A stretch of 64,000 nt of DNA from Altererythrobacter epoxidivorans (lineage in GTDB: Bacteria; Pseudomonadota; Alphaproteobacteria; Sphingomonadales; Sphingomonadaceae): positions 868,001-932,000 of the forward strand of contig NZ_CP012669.1 in NCBI RefSeq assembly GCF_001281485.1, given 5' to 3'. The notes beneath the pieces are model-generated. The model made no database searches, was not told the DNA's origin, and saw only the letters and a list, made by a program, of their open reading frames with translations. Shown one piece after another: positions 20,771 to 29,388 of this stretch. The translations under genes and the position numbers were made by a program. Each line of letters begins with the position of its first letter. The stretch's first letter is position 1.

Positions 20771-22306
20771 TTGAGCGAAGCCGAGCTGAAACGGCCGGAC
20801 GGAGACGAATCGGTCGAAACCGGTGTGTGGCGTTACGCCCACGCCGCGCGCGTCGGCGTCATCGTAGATGCCGAGAATTATTTCGCGCACATGCAGCAGG
20901 CGATGCTGAATGCGCAGCGCCAGATCATGCTGATCGGGTGGGACTTCGACACGAGGATCCACCTGACGCATGGTCGGCGCTGGTATCATCGCCCCTTCAA
21001 CGCCGACTACCCCTCGCGTTTGGGCAGCTTCCTGTTGTGGCTTGCCCGCAACCGCAAGGAACTTGAGGTCAACGTCCTCAAGTGGGGACTGTCGTTCATC
21101 CAGCTTCTCACGCGCGGGTCGATGACGCTCGACATCATGCGCATGTGGCCCAAGCGCCAGCTCAACTTCAAATTCGATACCAAGCACCCTATCGGTTGCT
21201 CTCATCATCAAAAGATTGCCGTCTTGGATCGCAAGCTCGCAGTTTGCGGCGGCATCGACATGACCAACGACCGTTGGGACACGCGCTCACACCGAGAAGA
21301 GGACCCGCGTCGGCGGCAGCCTGGTGGCTCGCCCTACGGTCCGTGGCATGACATTACCGTCATGATGGAAGGTGACGTCGCCGTTGCCCTATCCGATCTG
21401 TGCCAGGCCCGCTGGGTGAGGGCAGGGGCCGAACCCTTGGTGGAATTTGATCCGCCCGAACAAAGCCCATGGCCCGAAAAACTCGAGGTCGATTTTGAGA
21501 ATGTCGAAATCGGTATTGCCCGGACTCGCGCCGAATACGAGGGCGTTTGTGCGGTGAACGAGATCGAGGAGTTGGCGCTAAAGCATATCAAATGTGCCAA
21601 GCGCTTTATCTACATTGAAAACCAGTATTTCACGTCGCGAAAAATTGCCGAGGCGATCGCTGAGCGGCTGAAGGAAGACGATCCGCCAGAAATCGTTATC
21701 GTGCATCCCGAAACGGCTGAGGGCTGGCTGGAACAGCAGGCGATGGACCATGCGCGCGCCTGCCTCGCGAGGATGCTCCAAGAGGTCGATCACAAGGACC
21801 GATTTCACCTTTTCGTACCCTATTCCGGCGAGACACCGATCTATGTCCACGCAAAGCTGACGATTGTCGATGACGAGATCCTGCGAATCGGCTCTGCCAA
21901 TCTTAACAACCGTTCGATGGGGCTCGACAGCGAATCCGACATTTTCATCGATTGCAGGCGCGATGCGAACATGGGGAAGGGCCATGAGGATGCTATCAAG
22001 GCCTTGCGCCATTCACTGATCGCGGAGCACTGCGGGATCGACGAAGATGCCATTGGCGACATCCTCGACAATGCAAAAAGCATGACGGAGGTGATTGAGG
22101 AATTCGGCCGGCGGCATGGTCGTCAGTTGCGGCGTTTCCAGATCCCCGAACTCAACGAAGTCGAAGAAACCCTCGCCGGATCACAATTGCTCGATCCGGA
22201 AAGACCCGATGACATGTTCGAGCCATTTGCGTCCGGCGGACTTTTCCGCAAAGGAAGCTTGCTCGACAGGGTGCGCAAGAGAGTGAAGAGGAAAGAGGGC
22301 CAGTGA
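20771..22306 (+). CDS. Phospholipase D-family protein
   Basis: A 511-residue protein with two complete HKD motifs: His146-x-Lys148-x4-Asp153 in HHQKIAVLD and His360-x-Lys362-x4-Asp367 in VHAKLTIVD. The surrounding GSANLNNRSMGLDSE is typical of PLDc_2 phospholipases and cardiolipin synthases. There are no membrane spans at the N-terminus, so it is a soluble or secreted-type phospholipase D rather than a classic Cls. I chose TTG 20771 because a GAGGGGGC ribosome site precedes it. It overlaps the folE start (GTGA). Confidence 0.88.
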   Translation: MSEAELKRPDGDESVETGVWRYAHAARVGVIVDAENYFAHMQQAMLNAQRQIMLIGWDFDTRIHLTHGRRWYHRPFNADYPSRLGSFLLWLARNRKELEVNVLKWGLSFIQLLTRGSMTLDIMRMWPKRQLNFKFDTKHPIGCSHHQKIAVLDRKLAVCGGIDMTNDRWDTRSHREEDPRRRQPGGSPYGPWHDITVMMEGDVAVALSDLCQARWVRAGAEPLVEFDPPEQSPWPEKLEVDFENVEIGIARTRAEYEGVCAVNEIEELALKHIKCAKRFIYIENQYFTSRKIAEAIAERLKEDDPPEIVIVHPETAEGWLEQQAMDHARACLARMLQEVDHKDRFHLFVPYSGETPIYVHAKLTIVDDEILRIGSANLNNRSMGLDSESDIFIDCRRDANMGKGHEDAIKALRHSLIAEHCGIDEDAIGDILDNAKSMTEVIEEFGRRHGRQLRRFQIPELNEVEETLAGSQLLDPERPDDMFEPFASGGLFRKGSLLDRVRKRVKRKEGQ

Positions 22307-22917
22307 GCTGCGGAGACGGATATTCTGACGACCCCGGTTTGCCGAGCAAGCCGGATGTGCCCGCCCACGTGCAGGACGCGATCCGCACCCTGATAGAATG
22401 GGCAGGCGATGACCCGTCACGCGAAGGCTTGCTCGATACTCCCAAGCGTGTCGGCAGGGCATGGCTTGAGTACTGCCAGGGTTACCAGGAAGATCCTGCA
22501 ATCCATCTCAGCCGCGTCTTTGAAGAGGTCGGCGGATATGATGAAGTCGTCCTGTTGAAAGATATCCCCTTCCAGAGCCACTGCGAACACCACATGGCCC
22601 CGATCACCGGGAAGGCAGCGATCGCATATCTGCCGAAAAACAAGGTGGTGGGCATATCGAAACTGGCCCGCGTGCTGCACGGCTTTGCGCGGCGGCTACA
22701 GATCCAGGAACGCCTTACGGCAGAAGTCGCACAATGCATCTGGGACAATCTGGAACCCCATGGCGTTGCTGTCGTGATCGAAGCGCAGCATGGCTGCATG
22801 ACAGGCCGCGGTGTCCGCACACCCGGCGTCGGCATGATCACGAGCCGCCTCCACGGCTGCTTCCTCGAAGACCAGCGTAGCCGCAAGGAAGTGCTGGGCC
22901 TGATGGGCTACGGTTAG
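22303..22917 (+). CDS. folE: GTP cyclohydrolase I (FolE)
   Basis: Converts GTP to 7,8-dihydroneopterin triphosphate, the first step of tetrahydrofolate synthesis. The 204-residue protein has the zinc-site cysteine and histidines in FQSHCEHHMAPITGKA and the second cysteine in GCMTGRGVR, plus the family block DTPKRVGRAWLEYCQGY. The start is a GTG overlapping the phospholipase stop. thyA and fau, also folate-linked, are elsewhere in the window and not in this operon. Confidence 0.96.
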   Translation: MSCGDGYSDDPGLPSKPDVPAHVQDAIRTLIEWAGDDPSREGLLDTPKRVGRAWLEYCQGYQEDPAIHLSRVFEEVGGYDEVVLLKDIPFQSHCEHHMAPITGKAAIAYLPKNKVVGISKLARVLHGFARRLQIQERLTAEVAQCIWDNLEPHGVAVVIEAQHGCMTGRGVRTPGVGMITSRLHGCFLEDQRSRKEVLGLMGYG

Positions 22918-22941
22918 ATAGACCGTCTGGGGAGGGGCTAA

Positions 22942-23367
22942 ATGGCGCGTTCGTTCGAACTCAGGATGACAGCGGAAGAGTTGTCGGATTTCTTCGTTGA
23001 GGCGTTCCCCGGCGACCCGCAGCGCAACTTCATCTTCGACCGCTTCGAGCCAGGTTTCCTTCGCATCAAGCTTGTGCCCGACGAAACCATGCTGCGTCCG
23101 GGAGAACTCGTTTCGGGTCCCACGCAGATGGGCCTCGCCGATCGCGCCGCCTATGCCGTGATCCTGGCGCATATCGGTCCGGTCGCGATGGCAGTCACCA
23201 GCAATCTCAACATGAGCTTCCTGCGCGGCGTGCAAAAGGAAGACGTCTTTGCAGACGCGACCCTGCTCAAGCTGGGCCGCAAGCTGGCGAGCGTCGATGT
23301 CCGGCTATGGCAGGGCGAGGAAAGTCACATCGTCGCGCAGTCGACCGTGACTTACGCGCTTCCCTGA
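22942..23367 (+). CDS. Hotdog-fold thioesterase, PaaI family
   Basis: A 141-residue hotdog protein. The helix and catalytic region read PTQMGLADRAAYAVILAHIGPVAMAVTSNLNMSFL, matching the PaaI/acyl-CoA thioesterase group, in which an acidic residue in the helix (Asp in LADRAAY) activates water. The substrate is unknown. It lies 24 bases after folE and may be on the same transcript. A hairpin follows before the facing peroxiredoxin gene. Confidence 0.85.
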   Translation: MARSFELRMTAEELSDFFVEAFPGDPQRNFIFDRFEPGFLRIKLVPDETMLRPGELVSGPTQMGLADRAAYAVILAHIGPVAMAVTSNLNMSFLRGVQKEDVFADATLLKLGRKLASVDVRLWQGEESHIVAQSTVTYALP

Positions 23368-23384
23368 TCTCATTTGCGCAAGAA

Positions 23385-23419
23385 GAAAGGCCCGCCAACC
23401 TGAAGCTGGCGAGCCTTTC
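23385..23419. terminator. Intergenic terminator hairpin between convergent genes
   Basis: GAAAGGC and GCCTTTC arms, with an inner GCCA/TGGC pairing, lie between the thioesterase stop (23367) and the peroxiredoxin stop (23443). The minus-strand product runs into a pyrimidine-rich CTTTCTTCTT tail, so it best serves the peroxiredoxin transcript; the plus-strand tail is weaker. Confidence 0.65.
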
Positions 23420-23442
23420 AAAGCTTCTCAGTTGGTCAGGTA

Positions 23443-23922
23443 TCAGAGCTGGCCGAGCATGTGCTCCGCGCTCGAGACCGAGAAATCGCCCGGTGCTTCG
23501 ACGTTGAGTTCCGTCACCACGCCGTCTTCGATCACCATCGAATAACGCTGTCCTCGCTTGCCCATGCCAAAACCCGAACCGTCCATGGTCAGGCCGACAG
23601 CTTCGGCGAAGTCGCCATTGCCATCTGCGAGCATGGTGATGTCGTTGGCACCGGCAGACGCTTTCCAAGCGCCCATGACGAAAGCATCGTTGACCGCAGT
23701 TGCGACGATTTCGTCGACGCCCTTGGCCTTGAGCTCTTCTGACTTCTCGACATAGCCCGGCAGGTGGCGCGCGGAACATGTCGGCGTGAAGGCACCCGGG
23801 ACAGAGAACAGCGCAACTTTCTTGCCGGCGAAATATTCGCTCGAGTTCACCTGTTCCGGTCCGTTTTCGGTCGCCTTGACCAGAGTCACTTCGGGAAGCT
23901 TGTCCCCAACCGAAATTGCCAT
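23443..23922 (-). CDS. Peroxiredoxin, Prx5/hybrid type
   Basis: A 159-residue thiol peroxidase with PGAFTPTCSARHLPGY, placing the peroxidatic Cys49. No second cysteine is present, so it is a 1-Cys or glutaredoxin-dependent form. The YSMVIEDGVVTELNVE block is typical of the Prx5 (PMP20) group, which reduces H2O2 and alkyl hydroperoxides. ATG 23922 is preceded by AGGAAAGG; an earlier ATG at 23991 would overlap the palindrome upstream of ahcY. It is divergent from ahcY. Confidence 0.93.
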   Translation of the reverse strand: MAISVGDKLPEVTLVKATENGPEQVNSSEYFAGKKVALFSVPGAFTPTCSARHLPGYVEKSEELKAKGVDEIVATAVNDAFVMGAWKASAGANDITMLADGNGDFAEAVGLTMDGSGFGMGKRGQRYSMVIEDGVVTELNVEAPGDFSVSSAEHMLGQL

Positions 23923-23997
23923 CGTGAAATATCCTTTCCTGATCCCGTCCTTGGGCCTCCGATATAGGGCCTCGCCGCAGGTCCGCAACAACGCATC

Positions 23998-24017
23998 ATA
24001 TAAAGATCGCTTTATAT
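23998..24017. promoter_or_regulatory. ATATAAAG-N4-CTTTATAT operator upstream of ahcY
   Basis: A perfect 8-bp inverted repeat with an ATCG centre lies 90 bases before the ahcY GTG. ArsR-family SAH/SAM-responsive regulators (SahR or SamR type) are thought to control ahcY and methionine genes in Proteobacteria through AT-rich palindromes of this kind. The repeat is certain and the regulator is inferred. No regulator gene of that type is in the window. Confidence 0.6.
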
Positions 24018-24107
24018 TTGATTCGCCAGTCTCCAGCCGCTAGACGCGCGGCCAATTGGGAAGCCCGCAATCGCCGGGCGCAATTGCATGATTTCAGGAG
24101 AAGCCGC

Positions 24108-25520
24108 GTGGCCGAAGCCAAGCACGACTACATCATCAAGGACATTTCGCTCGCCCAGTATGGCCGCGACGAAATCGCCATTGCCGAAACGGAAATGCCC
24201 GGCCTGATGGCGCTGCGCGATGAATACGGCAGTGCGCAGCCGCTGAAGGGCGCACGCATCACCGGCTCGCTGCACATGACGATCCAGACCGCCGTCCTGA
24301 TCGAAACGCTTGTCGCACTCGGCGCTGAAGTCCGTTGGGCGACCTGCAACATCTTCTCGACGCAGGACCATGCCGCAGCGGCGATCGCGGACCAGGGTAT
24401 CCCGGTCTTCGCGGTCAAGGGGGAAAGCCTCTCCGATTACTGGGACTACGTTGGCAGCATTTTCGATTGGTCGACCGATGCCGATCCCGACCTTACCGCC
24501 AACATCATCCTCGATGACGGCGGTGACGCGACGATGTTTGCCCTGTGGGGCGCGCGTATCGAAGCAGGCGAAGAGATGCCCGCACCTGCAAATGCCGAGG
24601 AGATCGAATTCCAGCGTGCGCTCAAGGCATTTCTCAAGGCGAAGCCTGGCTATCTGACGAAATCGGTGAAGAATATCCGCGGCGTTTCCGAAGAAACGAC
24701 AACCGGCGTTCATCGCCTTTATCACCTTGCCAAGCAGGGCAAGCTGCCGTTCCCCGCAATCAACGTGAACGACAGCGTCACCAAGTCCAAGTTCGACAAT
24801 CTTTACGGCTGCCGTGAATCGCTGGTCGACGCGATCCGTCGCGCAACCGACGTAATGCTTTCGGGCAAGGTCGCCTGCGTTGCCGGTTACGGCGATGTCG
24901 GCAAGGGCAGCGCGCAGTCGCTCCGCAATGGGGGCGCACGCGTTCTCGTAACCGAAATCGATCCGATCTGTGCGCTTCAGGCAGCGATGGAAGGGTATGA
25001 GGTTGTCACCATGGAAGATGCAGTGAAGCGCGCCGACATATTCGTGACGACGACCGGCAACGAAGCCGTCATCACCGCCGAACACATGAAGGCAATGAAG
25101 CCGATGAGCATCGTCTGCAACATCGGCCACTTCGACAGCGAGATCCAGATCAGCGCACTCGACAATTACGAGTTGAAAGAGCTCAAGCCAGGCACCGATC
25201 TGGTGAAGTTCCCCGATGGCAAGGAAATCATCGTCCTTGCCAAGGGACGACTGGTGAACCTTGCCTGTGCAACCGGTCACCCGAGCTTCGTGATGAGCTG
25301 TTCCTTCACCAACCAGGTGCTGGCCCAGATCGAGCTCTTCACCAAGGCTGGCGAGTACCAAAACGACGTTTATGTCCTGCCCAAGCATCTCGACGAAAAG
25401 GTGGCCGCGCTTCATCTCGACAAGCTGGGGGTCAAGCTGACCAAGCTGTCGCAAAAGCAGGCCGACTACATCGGCGTGCCTGTGGATGGCCCGTTCAAGC
25501 CGGAGCATTATCGCTACTAG
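24108..25520 (+). CDS. ahcY: Adenosylhomocysteinase (S-adenosylhomocysteine hydrolase)
   Basis: Splits S-adenosylhomocysteine to adenosine and homocysteine, clearing the product of methylation reactions. The 470-residue protein has the NAD-binding [18 protein letters not shown] loop, the substrate segments [14 protein letters not shown] and [21 protein letters not shown], and the C-terminal [12 protein letters not shown] chose GTG 24108 because CAGGAG lies 7 bases upstream and the protein then starts [15 protein letters not shown] as in the family; an upstream TTG at 24018 would sit on the palindrome. A terminator follows. Confidence 0.96.
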   Translation: MAEAKHDYIIKDISLAQYGRDEIAIAETEMPGLMALRDEYGSAQPLKGARITGSLHMTIQTAVLIETLVALGAEVRWATCNIFSTQDHAAAAIADQGIPVFAVKGESLSDYWDYVGSIFDWSTDADPDLTANIILDDGGDATMFALWGARIEAGEEMPAPANAEEIEFQRALKAFLKAKPGYLTKSVKNIRGVSEETTTGVHRLYHLAKQGKLPFPAINVNDSVTKSKFDNLYGCRESLVDAIRRATDVMLSGKVACVAGYGDVGKGSAQSLRNGGARVLVTEIDPICALQAAMEGYEVVTMEDAVKRADIFVTTTGNEAVITAEHMKAMKPMSIVCNIGHFDSEIQISALDNYELKELKPGTDLVKFPDGKEIIVLAKGRLVNLACATGHPSFVMSCSFTNQVLAQIELFTKAGEYQNDVYVLPKHLDEKVAALHLDKLGVKLTKLSQKQADYIGVPVDGPFKPEHYRY

Positions 25521-25546
25521 GCTTTTGCAGCTCGTCGCTAAAGAAT

Positions 25547-25577
25547 GGAAAGCCCTCGCATTTGCGGGGGCTTTTCC
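25547..25577 (+). terminator. Rho-independent terminator after ahcY
   Basis: GGAAAGCCCTCGC and GCGGGGGCTTTTCC form a stem with one mismatch around an ATTT loop. The pyrimidine run CTTTTCC falls in the 3' arm and there is little U-tail after it, so it may act as a weak or transcript-stabilising structure. It separates ahcY from divL. Confidence 0.7.
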
Positions 25578-25625
25578 GTGTATCGACCATTGCTTTGATG
25601 CCGGTGCGAGCATAGCTGGAAGCTC

Positions 25626-27965
25626 ATGGAATTTTCGCCCATTGCACTGACTCTGATTGGTCTGCTGCTGGCCGCATGGACGGTTGCGGCTGCGGTGATG
25701 ATGGTGCGCGCCTCTCGTCGTTCGCGTCGTTACGATGCCATGCGGACCAGCATGAAGCGTATGAGCAAGATGCTGGACGAAGGGCCGGCCATTCCGATGC
25801 TCGTTCGCGCAGACGGAAAGATAGAGGCACCCGAACGCCTGGCTCGCTGGCTCGGGCTCGATTCGATGCCGCAGTTTCTCAGCGAGATCGCACCGGGCAA
25901 CGGTAGTGGGCTATCAGTAACGCAGCTGGAAGAATTGTCGGCGCTTGTGCGTACGACGCAAAAGTCCGCAGCCCCGTTCCGCATGGTTGTGACGCCGCCA
26001 GGCTCCAATCGGAGCCTCGCCTTGCGCGGAGTACTGGCAGATGCGCGCATCTCGCCGGGCGGAGCCGCCCTGGTGTGGGTTTTTGATTTCTCCGAAAGTG
26101 AGCACGAACTTGCCGGACTGAGGGAAGAGGCATCGCGCGCAAAGGGGGATTTCGCTGCCCTTGTCGGGCTGATCGAGGCCGCTCCGATGCCGATGTGGTT
26201 TCGCGGCGCGGAAGGTCGTTTGCGGCTGGTGAACAAGGCCTATGTCGAGGCGGTTGGCGTCGAATCGGCCGAGAATGTCGTTTCAAACCAGGTCGAACTG
26301 ATCGAACCCGTCGATGGACTCAGCCCCGCACAGATTGCGACGCAGGCGGCGCAGCAGGGCATGGCAACCGAGCGAATTGTCCCGGTTACGATCCGTGGCG
26401 AACGTCGGTCATTCCGGGTCAGCGACCTGCCACTCGGAAGCGAAGGCGTCGCAGGCTATGCGATCGATATCGAAGATCTGGAAGCGCAGCGGCGGGAATT
26501 CCGGGCCTTCCGCAAGGCGCAGCGTGCGATGCTCGACCAGCTCAGTGTCGGCGTTGCGCAATTCGATGCGAGCGAAAAGCTTGTCTTCGCCAATCAGCCG
26601 TTCCTGCGCCAGTTCGACCTTTCGCCGGACATCGTCGGCGAAAGCGTGACGTTCGACCGTTTCCTGAGCGACGCTCGCGACAAGCGCCGGACGCCTGAAG
26701 TGCGCGACTTTCCCGCGTGGCGGCGCGAACATGTCGAATGGTTCGCTGCACAAGAGGCGCTCGAGGAAGCTTGGCCGCTTCCCGGCGGCACGCACCTTCG
26801 CATTGTCGCGCAGCCTATGCCTGACGGCGGCCTCGTCATGATTGCAGAGGATCGCACCGAACAGCTTGCGCTTTCGGCGACGCGTGACACCCTCCTGAGG
26901 ACCCGCACAGCCACGCTCGACAGCCTGTTCGAAGCGCTTGCGGTCTTCGCACCGGATGGCTCTCTCCAGCTGTGGAACCGCAGTTTCGCGGGCACGTGGG
27001 GCTTGCCGGAAGAGAAACTCGATTCGCACCCGAGCGCGGATCAGTTGCTCGAATTGATTGCACCAAATCTTGCTCGGCCCGCCCGCGCAAAGACGATCGG
27101 CGAGATCATCCGGGCTGCCACGCTGGATCGCAAGGAGAAGGGTGGCCGGATCGAGCTTTCGGATGGTCGAACTCTGGAGGCTGCTGGTGTTCCGCTGCCA
27201 GATGGTAACGGCCTGCTGACCGTCCTCGACATCACCGATTCCCAGAAGGCCGAAAATGCGCTGCGCGAACGGAATGCCGCGCTGGAAGAGGCCGACGCGG
27301 TCAAGGCGCGCTTCCTCGCCAACATGTCCTATGAATTCCGCACGCCTTTGACGTCGATCGGTGGCTTTGCCGAATTGATAAAGAGCGGTGCGGCAGGCCC
27401 CGTGTCCGACCAGATGGCCGAATACACCGATGCCATCCTGGAATCGGTGGCTCGCCTGACCGACCAGGTCGAAAACGTGCTCGATCTGTCGCAGAGCGAG
27501 GCGGGACTTTTGCCGCTCAGCAAGGAACGTCTCGAACTTCTGCCCTTCGTCACCGAAGTGGTGCGAGGGCGTGAAGAGCCGATCGTATCGGGCGGCCTTT
27601 CGCTCGACCTCCGTGGCAATGCAGGCGGCGTGGTAGAAGCTGACAAGCGGCAGCTTGGCCGTGTGATCGGCAACCTTGTCGATAATGCGATCGCTGCCAC
27701 TCCGCGCGGCGGCAAGATCCTCGTCGATGTTGCAAAGACGCGGGAGGGTGCAAGGATCGTCGTGTCCGACAATGGCCCGGGCATGACTAAGGAAGAGCTG
27801 GCGCGCGCACTCGGCGGTCTTCGCGCATCGTCCGATGGCAGCGTCGAACGTCGCCAGGGCCTGGGCCTGCCGTTGTCACGCCAGTTGGTAGAAGCGCATG
27901 GCGGAACGCTGACATTGCAGAGCGAACCGGGCGCGGGGACGACCGCGATCATCCTCCTACCATGA
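25626..27965 (+). CDS. divL: DivL-like sensor kinase homolog with Tyr in place of the phospho-His
   Basis: A 779-residue protein: one N-terminal membrane span (SPIALTLIGLLLAAWTVAAAVMM), several PAS-type segments, a coiled linker ending EEADAVKARFLANM, a DHp helix reading SYEFRTPLTSI, and a full HATPase domain (NLVDNAIAATPRGG, DNGPGMT, GLGLPLSRQLVEAHGG). The usual phospho-accepting His of SHELRTP is Tyr569, the hallmark of Caulobacter DivL, which senses DivK and controls CckA and so CtrA. Length and the downstream tsaE-amgK-murU context match alphaproteobacterial divL loci. The product should not autophosphorylate on histidine. It overlaps tsaE (ATGA). Confidence 0.9.
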   Translation: MEFSPIALTLIGLLLAAWTVAAAVMMVRASRRSRRYDAMRTSMKRMSKMLDEGPAIPMLVRADGKIEAPERLARWLGLDSMPQFLSEIAPGNGSGLSVTQLEELSALVRTTQKSAAPFRMVVTPPGSNRSLALRGVLADARISPGGAALVWVFDFSESEHELAGLREEASRAKGDFAALVGLIEAAPMPMWFRGAEGRLRLVNKAYVEAVGVESAENVVSNQVELIEPVDGLSPAQIATQAAQQGMATERIVPVTIRGERRSFRVSDLPLGSEGVAGYAIDIEDLEAQRREFRAFRKAQRAMLDQLSVGVAQFDASEKLVFANQPFLRQFDLSPDIVGESVTFDRFLSDARDKRRTPEVRDFPAWRREHVEWFAAQEALEEAWPLPGGTHLRIVAQPMPDGGLVMIAEDRTEQLALSATRDTLLRTRTATLDSLFEALAVFAPDGSLQLWNRSFAGTWGLPEEKLDSHPSADQLLELIAPNLARPARAKTIGEIIRAATLDRKEKGGRIELSDGRTLEAAGVPLPDGNGLLTVLDITDSQKAENALRERNAALEEADAVKARFLANMSYEFRTPLTSIGGFAELIKSGAAGPVSDQMAEYTDAILESVARLTDQVENVLDLSQSEAGLLPLSKERLELLPFVTEVVRGREEPIVSGGLSLDLRGNAGGVVEADKRQLGRVIGNLVDNAIAATPRGGKILVDVAKTREGARIVVSDNGPGMTKEELARALGGLRASSDGSVERRQGLGLPLSRQLVEAHGGTLTLQSEPGAGTTAIILLP

Positions 27966-28405
27966 TCGAGCAGTTGCCGGACCTTGCCGCGATGGAACGC
28001 TTGGGCGCTCGTATTGCAGAGCGAGTTGCGAGCGGCGACGTCGTCTCGTTGACGGGTGATCTCGGTGCGGGAAAGACCACTCTCGCTCGGTTCATCCTTT
28101 CTGCATTGGGTCACACGGGCGATGTCCCGTCTCCGACGTTCACGATCATCGAGACTTACGACGATCCGGCCATGAAGGTAGCGGCCGCCCATGCGGATTT
28201 TTATCGTCTCGACCATCCATCGGAGGCGGTAGAGCTTGGCCTCGACGACTATCGCGAAGGGCGGGTATTGATCGCGGAATGGCCCGAAAAGGCCGGAGGT
28301 TTCTCAGCAGAGCCGGGATGCCTTTCGATCAATCTCGAAATTGAGGATGAAGGCCGTCTTGCGACTGTCGAAGGGGGGGCAAATTGGGTAGGTCGGATGC
28401 CATGA
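27962..28405 (+). CDS. tsaE: tRNA threonylcarbamoyladenosine ATPase TsaE
   Basis: A 147-residue P-loop ATPase needed with TsaB, TsaD and TsaC for the t6A modification of ANN-reading tRNAs. Walker A GDLGAGKTTLA lies near residue 35, followed by the switch region VPSPTFTIIETYD, HADFYRLDHP and LIAEWPEKA. It is coupled to divL and to the amgK gene by overlapping ATGA junctions. Confidence 0.95.
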   Translation: MIEQLPDLAAMERLGARIAERVASGDVVSLTGDLGAGKTTLARFILSALGHTGDVPSPTFTIIETYDDPAMKVAAAHADFYRLDHPSEAVELGLDDYREGRVLIAEWPEKAGGFSAEPGCLSINLEIEDEGRLATVEGGANWVGRMP

Positions 28406-29388
28406 GCGCACTTCCCGAAGGAATTCATGAGTTTCTGCACGTCGCGGGTTGGGGAGATTGCGAAATCGACCCTATCCCGGGCGACGCGTCGTTCCGCCGC
28501 TATTTTCGCATCCGAAGGGGCGACGAGGGCGCAATGCTTATGCATGCACCTCCGCCGCACGAGGATCCCGAACCGTTCCTGAAAGTGGGCAGCTGGTTGA
28601 CGGGTCACGGCCTTCGCGCACCCGAGGTTTATGCCGCCGATCCAGCGGCTGGATGGATACTTCTGGAAGATTTCGGCAATGACCGAATGCGCGACTGGCT
28701 CGATCTGCAGCCTGACGGCGAGCATTCGGCCTATTCAGGCGCGATCGATGCGCTGGTCGAGCTGCACGACAAGCCCGCCGGTCCATTCGCGCCCTATGAC
28801 ATGGAAGTTTACCAGCGCGAGGCAGGATTATTCACCGAATGGTATTGCCCCGCGGTCGGCTTGTCAGTGGATGAAAGTGCGTATCGCTCTGCATGGCAGG
28901 ATGCATTGGTGCCCATGCTGGAACGGCAAGACCCAGGGGTAACGGTGCTGCGCGACTATCACGCCGAGAACATCATGCTTCTTGGCGATCCGCGAGAAGG
29001 CGCACCGCAGGGACTGATCGATTTCCAGGACGCCCTTGTAGGTCATCCCGCCTACGATCTTGTCAGCCTGCTGCAGGACGCACGACGGGACGTTTCGGTC
29101 GAACTTGAGCGTGCGATGCTCGACCGGTATCTTGCGTCGGCAGATGCAAGCGAGGATTTCGAAGCCGACTATGCCCGGCTGGGAGCGCAGCGTAATGCCA
29201 AGATCGTGGGCATTTTCACGCGTCTCTACAAACGTGACGGCAAGGCGCGATACCTCGACTTCATCCCCCGCGTGTGGGAAGCGATGGAGCGGGACCTGGC
29301 GCATCCGGCGCTGGCTCCGGTGGCACACTGGTTCGACGCCAATATCCCGGCCGAATTGCGAGCCAAGCTGGGCGGTGAGGTAAAATGA
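28402..29388 (+). CDS. amgK: Phosphotransferase AmgK (anomeric MurNAc/GlcNAc kinase)
   Basis: A 328-residue aminoglycoside-phosphotransferase-fold kinase. The N-lobe GDASFRRYFRIRRG, catalytic loop RDYHAENIML and metal site LIDFQDALVGHPAYDL match AmgK, which phosphorylates N-acetylmuramic acid at the anomeric position in the peptidoglycan recycling shunt of Pseudomonas and many Alphaproteobacteria. I chose ATG 28402, which overlaps the tsaE stop (ATGA). The partner enzyme MurU is the next gene, which makes the assignment firm. Confidence 0.92.
   Translation: MSALPEGIHEFLHVAGWGDCEIDPIPGDASFRRYFRIRRGDEGAMLMHAPPPHEDPEPFLKVGSWLTGHGLRAPEVYAADPAAGWILLEDFGNDRMRDWLDLQPDGEHSAYSGAIDALVELHDKPAGPFAPYDMEVYQREAGLFTEWYCPAVGLSVDESAYRSAWQDALVPMLERQDPGVTVLRDYHAENIMLLGDPREGAPQGLIDFQDALVGHPAYDLVSLLQDARRDVSVELERAMLDRYLASADASEDFEADYARLGAQRNAKIVGIFTRLYKRDGKARYLDFIPRVWEAMERDLAHPALAPVAHWFDANIPAELRAKLGGEVK

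Noticed and set aside
23923..24107. SAM or SAH riboswitch upstream of ahcY
   Set aside because: The region has no recognisable SAH or SAM riboswitch core; the only strong structure is the DNA-type palindrome at 23998-24017.
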